From NCBI GenBank assembly GCA_002402085.1, contig NVVB01000017.1:49330-60225 (forward strand): a DNA stretch of 10,896 nucleotides. The letters are read 5' to 3'. Numbering within the stretch: the stretch's first letter is position 1; the number at the start of each line of letters is the position of its first letter. The position numbers and the translations under genes were made by a program. Below the pieces are notes generated by a model that saw only the letters and a program-made list of their open reading frames with translations, was not told the DNA's origin and ran no database searches. This DNA is from Gammaproteobacteria bacterium (GTDB lineage: Bacteria > Pseudomonadota > Gammaproteobacteria > Pseudomonadales > UBA3067). This document shows, in pieces, positions 1-6,496 of this stretch.

Positions 1-42
1 CCCTCACGGCCTTCAGCGCATTCAAGCGCCACACTCCCTAAA

Positions 43-882
43 TCACTCAAAGATCTTTTTTCGCGCAGGTAAATCTTGGTAATCAGCAGTCTTTTTCTGT
101 GCTCGCGCTGCAATAGACTGCATAAGGTCTGGCGCCTGAAACATGCCTGACTGCCAAGCGGCCATGTAATTCAAACTATCGGCGACACTGTGGTCTCGCG
201 CGTAATTAATCATTTCCTTGCTGCCTTGCACCGCCAACGGGGAGTTTTCAGCAATGCTACGGGCAATGCTCATCACACCATCAAGCATGGCCTCCTGATC
301 ACTAAACACCTCATTCACCAGGCCGCATCGTAAAGCCTCTGGCGCATTAATTTTTCGTCCTGTGTACGCCAGTTCACGCACCAAACCTGACGGAATTAGT
401 TTCGGTAAGCGCTGCAATGTGCCCAGGTCTGCGGTCATCCCTAACTGCGTTTCCGCAATAGTAAAGTAGGCGTCTTCGGTGCAATACCGACAATCCATCG
501 CGCTCACCATGTCGACACCGCCGCCTACGCAACCGCCATGAATAGCCCCCAAGACGGGCATGCGTATTTTCTCAAAGACGTTAAAACAAGCCTGTAAATC
601 CAGCACTAGCTGTCGCAACTGCTCCCGTTTACGACCAATCTCCATGTCCGCATCATTATTGTTCGCGCCAAACATCGCTAAATCCATGCCTGCGGTAAAC
701 ATTTTACCCTTAGCAGACACGACTAATACGCGCGCGTCTCCCCCGCGATCCAGGTCAATCAGCATCGCCGGTAATTGCTGCCAGAATTCTTTATTCATGG
801 CATTACGCTTATCGGGACGATCTAAAACCAAATGCGCGATATTATTTTCAAGCGTTAACGTCAACGGTTTCTGATCAGACAT
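43..882 (-). CDS. Crotonase-family delta(3,5)-delta(2,4)-dienoyl-CoA isomerase
   Basis: A 279-residue enoyl-CoA hydratase/isomerase superfamily protein. The family shifts double bonds in dienoyl-CoA intermediates so that odd-position unsaturated fatty acids can enter beta-oxidation in the cytosol. The oxyanion-hole segments are visible (AGMDL near 64-68 and HGGCVGGG at 115-122). Three acids match, in exact spacing, the catalytic D/E/D trio I know from rat ECH1: D124 in GGGVDMVSA, E144 in AETQLG and D152 in TADLGTLQRLPK. This separates it from plain enoyl-CoA hydratases, which use two glutamates. The length is normal for the bacterial family. The ATG has a good AAGGAG five bases upstream, which supports the start. 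It stands alone: no thiolase, dehydrogenase or acyl-CoA ligase is nearby, and pabB diverges from it. The family call is certain and the isomerase reaction is likely; the physiological substrate is inferred. Confidence 0.88.
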   Translation of the reverse strand: MSDQKPLTLTLENNIAHLVLDRPDKRNAMNKEFWQQLPAMLIDLDRGGDARVLVVSAKGKMFTAGMDLAMFGANNNDADMEIGRKREQLRQLVLDLQACFNVFEKIRMPVLGAIHGGCVGGGVDMVSAMDCRYCTEDAYFTIAETQLGMTADLGTLQRLPKLIPSGLVRELAYTGRKINAPEALRCGLVNEVFSDQEAMLDGVMSIARSIAENSPLAVQGSKEMINYARDHSVADSLNYMAAWQSGMFQAPDLMQSIAARAQKKTADYQDLPARKKIFE

Positions 883-1231
883 AATGACTCCTTAATAAAA
901 TTTAACCGGGCCAAACTCCCTGAAATACACTCAGGCAAACAATCAATCGATTCAACTTAACATTCAAAAAACAGCTTAAAAAGAAACCCCTTTTTGACAG
1001 TCCAACAATAATACCAGCGTACAATAATGCTAAACTGTATCCGCACTGCAAATTGCGGCAGACGAGGCCGTATAAATAACACCACGCCTCATCAAGCAGT
1101 CAGCCGCACCGATCACTGATTCCCAACAACTCGAATCAAGTGAAAGCCTATAGTAACTGAAGCTAAATAGAAGCAACCGGCATTAACAATCAAGCTACAT
1201 TCCCCCACAACCTATACAGCGCCAAAGACCA
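883..1231. other. Divergent intergenic region between the crotonase and pabB genes
   Basis: 349 bp with no supportable gene. On the plus strand there is a TTGACA at 994-999 and a TACAAT at 1020-1025, but the 20-nt spacer is longer than sigma70 prefers, so this is only a candidate pabB promoter and would leave a leader of about 200 nt. An A5G...C T5 inverted repeat (978-983 with 990-995) lies just before it. On the minus strand the only clear signal is the AAGGAG of the crotonase gene. A 30-codon ATG-initiated frame from 1027 lacks a ribosome binding site and was not accepted. Confidence 0.5.
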
Positions 1232-2704
1232 TTGAACTGCCATATTTCTGAACTACCCTACGCGTCATGTAACGTCGACTTATTCAGTCATTTTGCAGAC
1301 CAGAATTGGGCTCTATTCTTGGACAGTTGTGTTGACCTCGGCGCATCCGGTCAATACGACATAATTGCTTTTGAACCCTTCATTCAAGTGCAAGCGCGTG
1401 GACAGCAGACCTTAGTGACCTATCCACGATCTGACCGTGGTTCTAAGACCACCTGCCATACCAGAAACTTCTATGACGTATTAAAAGAACAGCTACAGCC
1501 TTTTGAAGAGATAGTCACCACGCTATTAGAGTCTGCGCAACTGCCCTCGGACCTTCCTTTTTATGGCGGAGCAATCGGACATTTCAACTACGATCTCAAC
1601 AACGATCTCAACAACGACCTAAACACCCGCATAAACAGCGAACTCAATATCGACCCAAGCCAGCCCGAGCTAGCCACCACGTTCGACGCCAATATAGGGG
1701 TTTATGACTGTTTTATCGTAGTGGACCATGCCAAGAAAAAAACTTTTTTTATTGATTTGGGTTTCGCTGACTCGCCTCGCAACGAAAACCCAATGCAGTC
1801 CCTTCTCAATCAACCCCAGGACAATACTGCACCCGAGCTGCCATTATTTAAGCTTACTCAAGATTTTCGTTTGGACTCCAGTGCGACACACTACCAACGC
1901 CAATATCAGCGCATTATTGATTACATTTACGCAGGCGATTGCTACCAAGTTAATTTTGCTCAGCGACTCAGCAGTGTATTCACGGGCCACTTATGGAACG
2001 CCTATAAAGCCTTAAGATCGGCCAGCCCAGCGCCTTACTCAGCATTCATGGTGCTTCCAGATACCACGCTACTAAGCCACTCCCCCGAGAGCTTCTTGTC
2101 CGTAGAGGATCAACAGGTCATTACCTGTCCAATTAAAGGCACGCGACGACGCTCGAACGATCCAGCCGAAGACCAACTACTTCAAACAGAATTACGTGAA
2201 AGCGCTAAGGACCAAGCTGAGAATTTGATGATTGTCGACTTAATGCGCAATGACCTAGGCAGGCACTGCAGAACGGGTTCGGTTGCCGTGAATCAGCTTT
2301 TTGAACTCAAATCTTTCTCCAATGTGCATCACCTTGTCTCCAGCATTCAAGGCCAACTTAAACCCAATAGCCACCCGCTCGATTTACTTAAAGATTCCTT
2401 TCCGGGTGGGTCGATTACCGGTGCGCCTAAGCGTCGTGCCATGGAGATCATTGATGAACTTGAACCGTATCAACGCGGCCCTTACTGCGGGTCTTTAGGC
2501 TATATCAGTTTCGACGGACGGATGAATACCAGCATTGCTATACGCACGCTCTATAGCGAAGAGGGAAACTTGTACTGCTGGGGAGGGGGTGGGATTGTTG
2601 CAGACTCGAATTGCAGTGATGAATACTGTGAGTCTCAGGATAAGATCAACAATTTAATTCAAACGCTAAATAATCTACAACAGCTTTCAGAGCCAAAGAA
2701 ATAG
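1232..2704 (+). CDS. pabB: Aminodeoxychorismate synthase component I (PabB)
   Basis: 490 residues. PabB converts chorismate plus ammonia (supplied by the PabA glutaminase, not encoded here) to 4-amino-4-deoxychorismate, the precursor of p-aminobenzoate and folate, in the cytosol. The C-terminal chorismate-binding domain (about 205-480) is textbook: PIKGT at 300-304, where Lys302 is the residue that marks PabB (TrpE has Ala there) and forms the covalent intermediate; IVDLMRNDLGR near 334-344; GGSITGAPKRRAMEI near 392-406; and GGGIVADS at 452-459. The N-terminal half holds a short low-complexity insertion, (DLNN)2DLN at 121-131, encoded by a 12-bp tandem repeat. The start is a TTG: no ATG or GTG lies upstream before the in-frame stop near 1184, and the N-terminus then begins a few residues before an LPY segment, as I recall for Pseudomonas PabB. 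The ribosome binding site is weak. It converges with thrH. Confidence 0.95.
   Translation: MNCHISELPYASCNVDLFSHFADQNWALFLDSCVDLGASGQYDIIAFEPFIQVQARGQQTLVTYPRSDRGSKTTCHTRNFYDVLKEQLQPFEEIVTTLLESAQLPSDLPFYGGAIGHFNYDLNNDLNNDLNTRINSELNIDPSQPELATTFDANIGVYDCFIVVDHAKKKTFFIDLGFADSPRNENPMQSLLNQPQDNTAPELPLFKLTQDFRLDSSATHYQRQYQRIIDYIYAGDCYQVNFAQRLSSVFTGHLWNAYKALRSASPAPYSAFMVLPDTTLLSHSPESFLSVEDQQVITCPIKGTRRRSNDPAEDQLLQTELRESAKDQAENLMIVDLMRNDLGRHCRTGSVAVNQLFELKSFSNVHHLVSSIQGQLKPNSHPLDLLKDSFPGGSITGAPKRRAMEIIDELEPYQRGPYCGSLGYISFDGRMNTSIAIRTLYSEEGNLYCWGGGGIVADSNCSDEYCESQDKINNLIQTLNNLQQLSEPKK
1592..1627 (+). repeat. 12-bp in-frame tandem repeat within pabB
   Basis: Two exact copies of gatctcaacaac (1592-1603 and 1604-1615) are followed by a degenerate third (1616-1627). 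It encodes DLNN-DLNN-DLNT just after the conserved GGAIGHFNYD segment of PabB, in a region that is a surface loop in chorismate-utilising enzymes. The pattern looks like slippage expansion that keeps the reading frame. Confidence 0.85.
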
Positions 2705-2744
2705 ACTAAAACAATAACAACATATTAAACAACAACTTAAACAA

Positions 2745-2780
2745 CAAAGCTAATCTAGACAGTGAAGTAGATTAGCTTTG
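2745..2780. terminator. Hairpin between convergent pabB and thrH
   Basis: A perfect 13-bp inverted repeat (2745-2757 with 2768-2780) encloses a 10-nt loop. Read on the minus strand it is followed by a T-rich run (TTGTTTAAGTTGTTGTTT), so it fits best as the intrinsic terminator of thrH, though that gene ends only 12 bp away. Read on the plus strand, after pabB, no U-tract follows, so termination there would be weaker. The flanking A/C-rich stretch contains a short direct repeat of ttaaacaacaa. Confidence 0.7.
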
Positions 2781-2791
2781 CCTTAGACGCC

Positions 2792-3418
2792 CTAGTTACG
2801 CGATAAAGTAATGTCTCGATTGCTAACGCGCTCAATTTCTTGCTTTAGCTCTTCATAGGTAGTCTTAGAGGGGTATTGAGGGAATTCATCAATCACATTT
2901 TGAGGTGCCTTGAACAAAATTCCTGCATCCGCTTCGGACAACATGGTGGTGTCATTATAAGAATCACCTGCTGCAATAACGCGATAATTTAACTGATGGA
3001 AAGCAATTACCGACTGTCTTTTCGGATCCTTTTGACGAAGCTTATAATCCACTATTTTACCCGCGGCATTCACTTCTAGCTTGTGGCAAAAGAGTGTTGG
3101 CCAGCCTAATTGGCGCATTAGCGGCTGAGCAAATTCATAGAAAGTATCCGACAAAATCACTACTTGGAATTGCTCGCGCAAGCTATCAACAAATTCACGC
3201 GCCCCTTCCATTGGCCCCATGTCTCCGATCACGTCTTGAATATCGGCAATGCCTAAGTTGTGCTCATCCAAAATAGAGAGACGCTGCTTCATAAGCACGT
3301 CGTAATCTGGGATGTCTCGAGTGGTCGCTTTCAACGCCTCGATGCCCGTTTTTTCAGCAAAATTGATCCATATCTCAGGAACCAACACCCCTTCCAAATC
3401 CAAACATACAATTTCCAC
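2792..3418 (-). CDS. thrH: ThrH: phosphoserine phosphatase / homoserine phosphotransferase
   Basis: A 208-residue HAD-superfamily enzyme. From P. aeruginosa work, ThrH dephosphorylates phosphoserine and can transfer the phosphate to homoserine, which links serine and threonine synthesis. HAD motif I reads DLEGV at 7-11, with Asp7 as the expected nucleophile and the Glu at position 9 that typifies ThrH. Motif II is ILSDTF with Ser90; the conserved lysine lies in RQKDPKR at 128-134; motif III is GDSYND at 151-156. The length is close to the 205 residues of the Pseudomonas protein. The frame stays open upstream to 3466, but the added 16 residues do not look like ThrH. The GTG at 3416-3418 sits six bases after GAGGAG and begins the family-typical VEIVCLDLEG, so I place the start there. 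The gene converges with pabB and lies divergently from cysH. Confidence 0.93.
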   Translation of the reverse strand: MEIVCLDLEGVLVPEIWINFAEKTGIEALKATTRDIPDYDVLMKQRLSILDEHNLGIADIQDVIGDMGPMEGAREFVDSLREQFQVVILSDTFYEFAQPLMRQLGWPTLFCHKLEVNAAGKIVDYKLRQKDPKRQSVIAFHQLNYRVIAAGDSYNDTTMLSEADAGILFKAPQNVIDEFPQYPSKTTYEELKQEIERVSNRDITLSRN

Positions 3419-3424
3419 AGACAA

Positions 3425-3430
3425 CTCCTC
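3425..3430 (-). promoter_or_regulatory. Ribosome binding site fixing the GTG start of thrH
   Basis: GAGGAG on the minus strand, six bases before the GTG at 3418-3416. It selects this GTG over an upstream in-frame start at 3466, which would add 16 residues unlike the family. Confidence 0.75.
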
Positions 3431-3520
3431 TATTTCAAAACGACCCACTGCCGTAGCGCCGCACACTATACCCTATATCATTGAAAAGGCGCAGCCTGCT
3501 CCAAGGGCAGGCGGTAACAC

Positions 3521-3545
3521 CAATCCACCCCAATCTACCCCAATC
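3521..3545. repeat. 10-bp tandem direct repeat upstream of thrH
   Basis: On the plus strand caatcyaccc is repeated head to tail (3521-3530, 3531-3540) with a third partial copy, caatc (3541-3545). It lies about 100 to 130 bp upstream of the thrH start. One-helical-turn spacing is what stacked regulator sites look like, but no known operator is recognised. A separate 6-bp hairpin (gcctgc 3494-3499 with gcaggc 3507-3512) lies between it and the gene. Confidence 0.5.
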
Positions 3546-3635
3546 AATATAGATTCTAATTGAAACAATTTTACAGTCAGCATCAATCGGCGCAATTCAG
3601 GCGATCACCTAGCACGGCCTTGATAAGCTTATAAA

Positions 3636-3651
3636 TGAGGTCGCTACCTCA
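3636..3651 (-). terminator. Short hairpin after the 24-codon ORF
   Basis: A perfect 6-bp stem (TGAGGT/ACCTCA) with a 4-nt loop, followed on the minus strand by TTTATAAGCTTATC. The U-run is only three bases, so termination efficiency would be modest. It begins 9 bp past the stop codon of the putative small ORF and about 220 bp before thrH on the same strand, so it could act as a terminator or as an attenuator. Confidence 0.35.
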
Positions 3652-3660
3652 CGCCCCACC

Positions 3661-3735
3661 TTAACGCTTACGCGAAACTGTAAATTTACCCCGAACAACA
3701 GCACCTTGCAACGCCGCTTGAAAACCCGATAGCAC
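3661..3735 (-). CDS. Possible 24-residue small protein or leader peptide
   Basis: An unrecognised short frame, VLSGFQAALQGAVVRGKF followed by TVSRKR, starting at GTG. The reason to list it is its ribosome binding site: TAAGGAGGTG, a 10-base perfect complement to the 3' end of 16S rRNA, placed six bases before the start. The product would have a hydrophobic-to-neutral N-terminal half and a basic C-terminus (R15, K17, R22, K23, R24). It has no run of Thr, Ser or Cys codons, so it does not look like a classical amino-acid attenuator leader. It lies upstream of thrH on the same strand, with a short hairpin between them and a candidate promoter before it. It could be a real small protein, a leader, or a chance frame behind a fortuitous Shine-Dalgarno sequence. 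Confidence 0.4.
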   Translation of the reverse strand: MLSGFQAALQGAVVRGKFTVSRKR

Positions 3736-3740
3736 TGAAC

Positions 3741-3750
3741 ACCTCCTTAT
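3741..3750 (-). promoter_or_regulatory. Ten-base perfect Shine-Dalgarno sequence
   Basis: Minus-strand TAAGGAGGTG (through 3740-3749) is fully complementary to the 16S rRNA tail CACCUCCUUA. It is far stronger than the sites of the neighbouring genes and leads only into the 24-codon frame. Confidence 0.5.
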
Positions 3751-3814
3751 CACTACCAATCTCAAAGCCAAGGTCCTAGCGCGTTATGTCCAGCTCTTTA
3801 GTCAAATTCAAAAC

Positions 3815-3844
3815 TTATAACCAGTCGATATAGGATTAGATCAA
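3815..3844 (-). promoter_or_regulatory. Candidate sigma70 promoter for the small ORF (and possibly thrH)
   Basis: On the minus strand TTGATC (3844-3839), an 18-nt spacer and TTATAA (3820-3815). It would start RNA near 3808, about 60 nt before the perfect Shine-Dalgarno sequence. The match is partial and was found by eye. Confidence 0.3.
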
Positions 3845-4051
3845 GCCAGTGTTTTTCTGTATATCCACAATCTGATAGACTAGGCCCGCTGAGAGTTCCC
3901 ACATGGCCAATGTGCCTAATTGAGGCCTCGAAGTATTGACCGGAATCACTACTAGTTGAGACCAGTCACCCCAAACCGAATTATAAAACAGCTATTTATA
4001 TCAAATAGTTAAGTAATATTAATTGACCTTTTAACGTTGAGAGGGTACGTG
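3845..4051. other. Upstream region of cysH
   Basis: About 200 bp without a gene; together with the stretch back to 3419 it forms the long divergent thrH-cysH spacer. The last 80 bp before cysH are strongly AT-rich (3980-4025). A TAATAT at 4014-4019 could be a -10 element with no good -35, which would fit an activator-dependent promoter; CysB control is expected from the family but I cannot point to a specific site. A short imperfect palindrome, CACATGGCCAATGTG, lies at 3901-3916. Confidence 0.4.
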
Positions 4052-4783
4052 ATGAGCTTTACCGACCAAGAAATACAGCAGTGGGCCGATGATTACCAAG
4101 ATAAGTCGCCACAAGAAGTCTTAGAACTGGCTTTCGAAATTATTAATGAAGACATCGCCATCTCCTTTAGTGGTGCGGAAGATGTCGTTCTTGTCGATAT
4201 GGCCAGCAAGTTAGGCAAAGACGTGGGGGTGTTCACCCTTGACACAGGCCGCCTTCACCCAGAAACCTACCGTTTACTGGATCAAGTGCGTGAAAAATAC
4301 GACGTCGAAATTGAGGCTATGTACCCCAACGCAGACCAAGTAGAGAAACTAATTAAAGAAAAAGGCTACTTTAGCTTCTACCAAGACGACCATAAAGAGT
4401 GCTGTTCAATTCGTAAAATTGGCCCCTTGCGTCGTAAGCTTGGCAACCTAAATTCATGGGTTACCGGACAACGCAAAGATCAAAGCCCTGGCACGCGTAC
4501 TGAAGTACCGGTCATTCAAATTGACAAAGCCTTTTCTGGCGAAGGTCGTCAATTAATTAAATTCAACCCGTTGGCCAACTGGTCCTCTCAGCAAGTATGG
4601 AGCTACATTCGTAGCAATGACGTGCCTTTTAACGCACTGCATGAGAAAGGCTTTACAAGCATCGGTTGTGAGCCTTGCACACGCCCAGTGCTTCCTGGCC
4701 AGCATGAAAGAGAAGGCCGCTGGTGGTGGGAAGAAGCCACTGCAAAAGAGTGCGGATTACACTCCGTTGCCAACGCCAAGTAA
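4052..4783 (+). CDS. cysH: Assimilatory adenylyl-sulfate (APS) reductase, 4Fe-4S type
   Basis: 243 residues. It reduces adenylyl sulfate to sulfite and AMP with electrons from thioredoxin, in cytosolic sulfate assimilation. The nucleotide-binding loop SFSGAEDV is at 38-45 and [10 protein letters not shown] at 136-145. Cysteine pairs Cys117-Cys118 (KECCSIRK) and Cys206/Cys209 (GCEPC) are the four 4Fe-4S ligands that mark APS reductases and are absent from the PAPS-using enzyme of E. coli. The catalytic cysteine is in the C-terminal KECGLH (Cys234). The frame is open from a TTG at 4037, but the ATG at 4052 is six bases after AGAGGG, so I use it; GTG at 4049 is possible. A small CxxC thioredoxin-fold gene follows 36 nt later on the same strand. 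No sulfate adenylyltransferase or sulfite reductase genes are in the window. Confidence 0.95.
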   Translation: MSFTDQEIQQWADDYQDKSPQEVLELAFEIINEDIAISFSGAEDVVLVDMASKLGKDVGVFTLDTGRLHPETYRLLDQVREKYDVEIEAMYPNADQVEKLIKEKGYFSFYQDDHKECCSIRKIGPLRRKLGNLNSWVTGQRKDQSPGTRTEVPVIQIDKAFSGEGRQLIKFNPLANWSSQQVWSYIRSNDVPFNALHEKGFTSIGCEPCTRPVLPGQHEREGRWWWEEATAKECGLHSVANAK

Positions 4784-4819
4784 TTTCACCCATTCACTTA
4801 AGAGCCGTTTAGTCACGCA

Positions 4820-5155
4820 ATGAAAATCACTTTTGTAAAAAAGATAAAGGCAGACGGTTCTGCCTGTAAAAAATGCGCTGAAATATCGCAACGACTGGAA
4901 GACTCAGGCCAAATCAATCAAATTGATGAAGTACTGATTGCCGACGAGAGCAACCCGCTTAGTCCTGGCATGGTACTGGCAGACAGACTGAAAGTTGAAC
5001 GTGCGCCTTTTTTCGTGGTGAACCATGACGACGGCAAAGAAGACGTTTATACCGTCTACTTTAAGTTTGTCAAAGAAGTACTCAACCAAAAAACTGAAGC
5101 TGTTGACGAAAACAAGGAAATCCTAGATCAGAACTCTGATCTAGATTTTTTATAA
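4820..5155 (+). CDS. Small thioredoxin-fold CxxC protein downstream of cysH
   Basis: 111 residues that I do not recognise by name. The layout is thioredoxin/glutaredoxin-like: a first strand MKITFVKK, then CKKC at 16-19 at the start of a helix, a second strand DEVLIAD near 36-42, and RAPFFVV at 61-67, where Pro63 fits the cis-proline that packs against the active site. No signal peptide is present, so it should be cytosolic. The C-terminal 20 residues are acidic and probably disordered. It follows cysH closely, and APS reductase needs a dithiol donor to resolve its Cys-sulfonate intermediate, so a dedicated reductant role is a reasonable inference. The Shine-Dalgarno sequence is poor (GAG about 15 bases upstream), which suggests coupling to cysH translation. 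The last codons double as an intrinsic terminator. Alternatives are a metal-binding or redox-sensing accessory. Confidence 0.75.
   Translation: MKITFVKKIKADGSACKKCAEISQRLEDSGQINQIDEVLIADESNPLSPGMVLADRLKVERAPFFVVNHDDGKEDVYTVYFKFVKEVLNQKTEAVDENKEILDQNSDLDFL
5123..5151 (+). terminator. Intrinsic terminator embedded in the 3' end of the CxxC gene
   Basis: A perfect 9-bp stem (ctagatcag 5123-5131 with ctgatctag 5136-5144) with a 4-nt AACT loop is followed by A then six Ts. The whole element lies inside the coding sequence, whose stop codon is 5153-5155. It ends the cysH transcription unit. Confidence 0.85.
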
Positions 5156-5179
5156 TCCTCAAGATATTACAGCTTTTGC

Positions 5180-5214
5180 TGTTGGAAGCGTCCCGATATG
5201 GCGCGTTTCCAACA
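5180..5214. repeat. Imperfect inverted repeat after the cysH unit
   Basis: An 11-bp stem (5180-5190 with 5204-5214; tgttggaagcg against cgtttccaaca, with one G-U pair when read as plus-strand RNA) and a 13-nt loop. No U-tract follows on either strand, so it is not a standard terminator; it may be a backup stem or a 3'-end stabilising structure. Confidence 0.45.
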
Positions 5215-5409
5215 ACTTAAAATACCTAACACCTCCACACCAACCTATTGGCTTTCCCCTCCAACAGATAGATATGTACTTTAGCGAGCGCTATACTCCA
5301 CACGCCCATATTCGGCCTATCTATTGTTAACCCAACACGCGTTCACAACTAGCCGTTATCACACCCCAGAATTCATGATTCACACTCCTTAATCGAAGGC
5401 ACTTACGTA

Positions 5410-6318
5410 ATGCAGTTGTTAAAAGACCTACAGGAAATTTACTCCAACGACCGTTGGGGCGCACGACTTGGCATAGAAATCAGTGACATCAGCCCAGAAA
5501 GCATCCGCCTGCACCTACCGTTTCAACAACAAAACATGAACCTAGGTGGACGCATGCACGGCGGCGTATTGGCCTCGGTATTGGTCGACGCAGCAAAATT
5601 ACTCGCTCAATCTCAGTGTTTAAACAACGCCCCGCTCAACTGGCGCGTAATCGATTATCAAATCAATTACCTTCGCGCCGGCGGCCCAGAAGCATTAGAA
5701 GCGACCGCTACAGTGACACGCAGAACAAGGGAATTTTTATTTTGCCGCTGTGAAATTCATACGCTACAAGACAGCAGCCCACTAGCGGTCGCCGACGTAT
5801 TGATTCGGATTTACGACCCAGCATCAATCCCCCCAACAACTCGCCATCAACAACAGCCTTATCAAGGGGAGCTTCTCACTGATCAATCGATTGCGGAAAA
5901 CGCACCCAACAAGAATATGGTTGATATGTTCAATCAAATGATGAGCCAGCTATACCCCGGATCAACCGTGTATTACATGGAAGATGGCCATGCCGAAATG
6001 ATCCAAGATGACTTCCCGGATCAATACGACTTTCAGGACAATATCTCTGCGGGACAACTACTGTTGTTCTTTGACAACGTATCCGGTTGCTCTGGCGGCT
6101 CACTTGCCGATGGAATGGGCATTGCCGTTACGCTCACAATACAAGCCACATTTTGTGAATCCGCGCGCAATGAAAAACTTATTGGCATTAGTAAAGTCTA
6201 TCAACGCGAAGACGGGCTAACCCATAACGATGTAAAAATCATTGGCGCAGAGTCAAAGCAATTGAAAATGTTTGGCACCATGACTCACCTTGCAAGACCG
6301 TTTAAAAAATCAAGCTAG
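5410..6318 (+). CDS. Tandem double-hotdog thioesterase-like protein
   Basis: 302 residues containing two hotdog-fold units. The first (about 10-137) carries the PaaI/4HBT hallmark GGRMHGGVLASVLVDAA at 46-62, where the HGG segment and Asp60 are the usual acyl-CoA thioesterase elements, followed by strands INYLRAG and RCEIHTL. The second (about 185-297) repeats the order: ISAGQLLLFFDNVSGCSGG at 212-230, then VTLTIQATF and LIGISKVY strands and a final GTMTHLARP. Here the His-Gly-Gly is replaced by Ser-Ala-Gly, with Asp222 retained. The likely role is hydrolysis of an acyl-CoA in the cytosol, with the second half either partnering the active site or structural. The substrate is unknown. The start ATG follows GAAGG at a 10-nt spacing. 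The gene is alone on its strand, convergent with the ompW-like gene. Confidence 0.7.
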   Translation: MQLLKDLQEIYSNDRWGARLGIEISDISPESIRLHLPFQQQNMNLGGRMHGGVLASVLVDAAKLLAQSQCLNNAPLNWRVIDYQINYLRAGGPEALEATATVTRRTREFLFCRCEIHTLQDSSPLAVADVLIRIYDPASIPPTTRHQQQPYQGELLTDQSIAENAPNKNMVDMFNQMMSQLYPGSTVYYMEDGHAEMIQDDFPDQYDFQDNISAGQLLLFFDNVSGCSGGSLADGMGIAVTLTIQATFCESARNEKLIGISKVYQREDGLTHNDVKIIGAESKQLKMFGTMTHLARPFKKSS

Positions 6319-6346
6319 CGCTTGGAATTACATAGCGCAAACACAA

Positions 6347-6382
6347 AAGCGCACGTAGCTGCCCCTATAGCTACGTGCGCTT
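6347..6382. terminator. 14-bp perfect hairpin between convergent genes
   Basis: aagcgcacgtagct (6347-6360) pairs perfectly with agctacgtgcgctt (6369-6382) around an 8-nt loop. Read on the minus strand it runs into TTTTGTGTTTG, so it should terminate the ompW-like transcript; read on the plus strand, 28 bp after the thioesterase stop, only a weak tail follows. It probably acts as a shared barrier in both directions. Confidence 0.75.
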
Positions 6383-6496
6383 CCAAAAACCATCGTTAAC
6401 GTATTGGCTAATCTTAATGAGTGCCTCTCTTTATTACGATCCTTTGCATCCTCCACACACATTCGCTGCCCTGCGACCTCCTTCTTAACAACCCTC

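Noticed and set aside
1..50. Possible start of a further minus-strand gene overlapping the crotonase stop (TTG at 48-50, or AGGGAG followed 8 nt later by TTG near 20-22)
   Set aside because: Only about 15 codons are in the window and two frames compete, so no call can be supported.
1027..1119. 30-codon ATG frame on the plus strand before pabB
   Set aside because: No ribosome binding site, and arginine/asparagine-rich composition typical of a chance frame.
3260..3563. Plus-strand frames of 74 and 83 codons opposite the thrH start
   Set aside because: They are antisense to thrH or its leader, start without a Shine-Dalgarno sequence and resemble no family.
3740..3749. CACCTCCTTA on the plus strand as a possible 16S rRNA 3'-end remnant
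   Set aside because: Only ten bases match; the flanks do not resemble the 16S tail, so it is better read as a minus-strand Shine-Dalgarno sequence.
3901..3923. Six-codon frame (M-A-N-V-P-N) upstream of cysH, preceded by GAGAG
   Set aside because: Too short and weakly initiated; no cysteine codons to suggest a cysteine-responsive leader.
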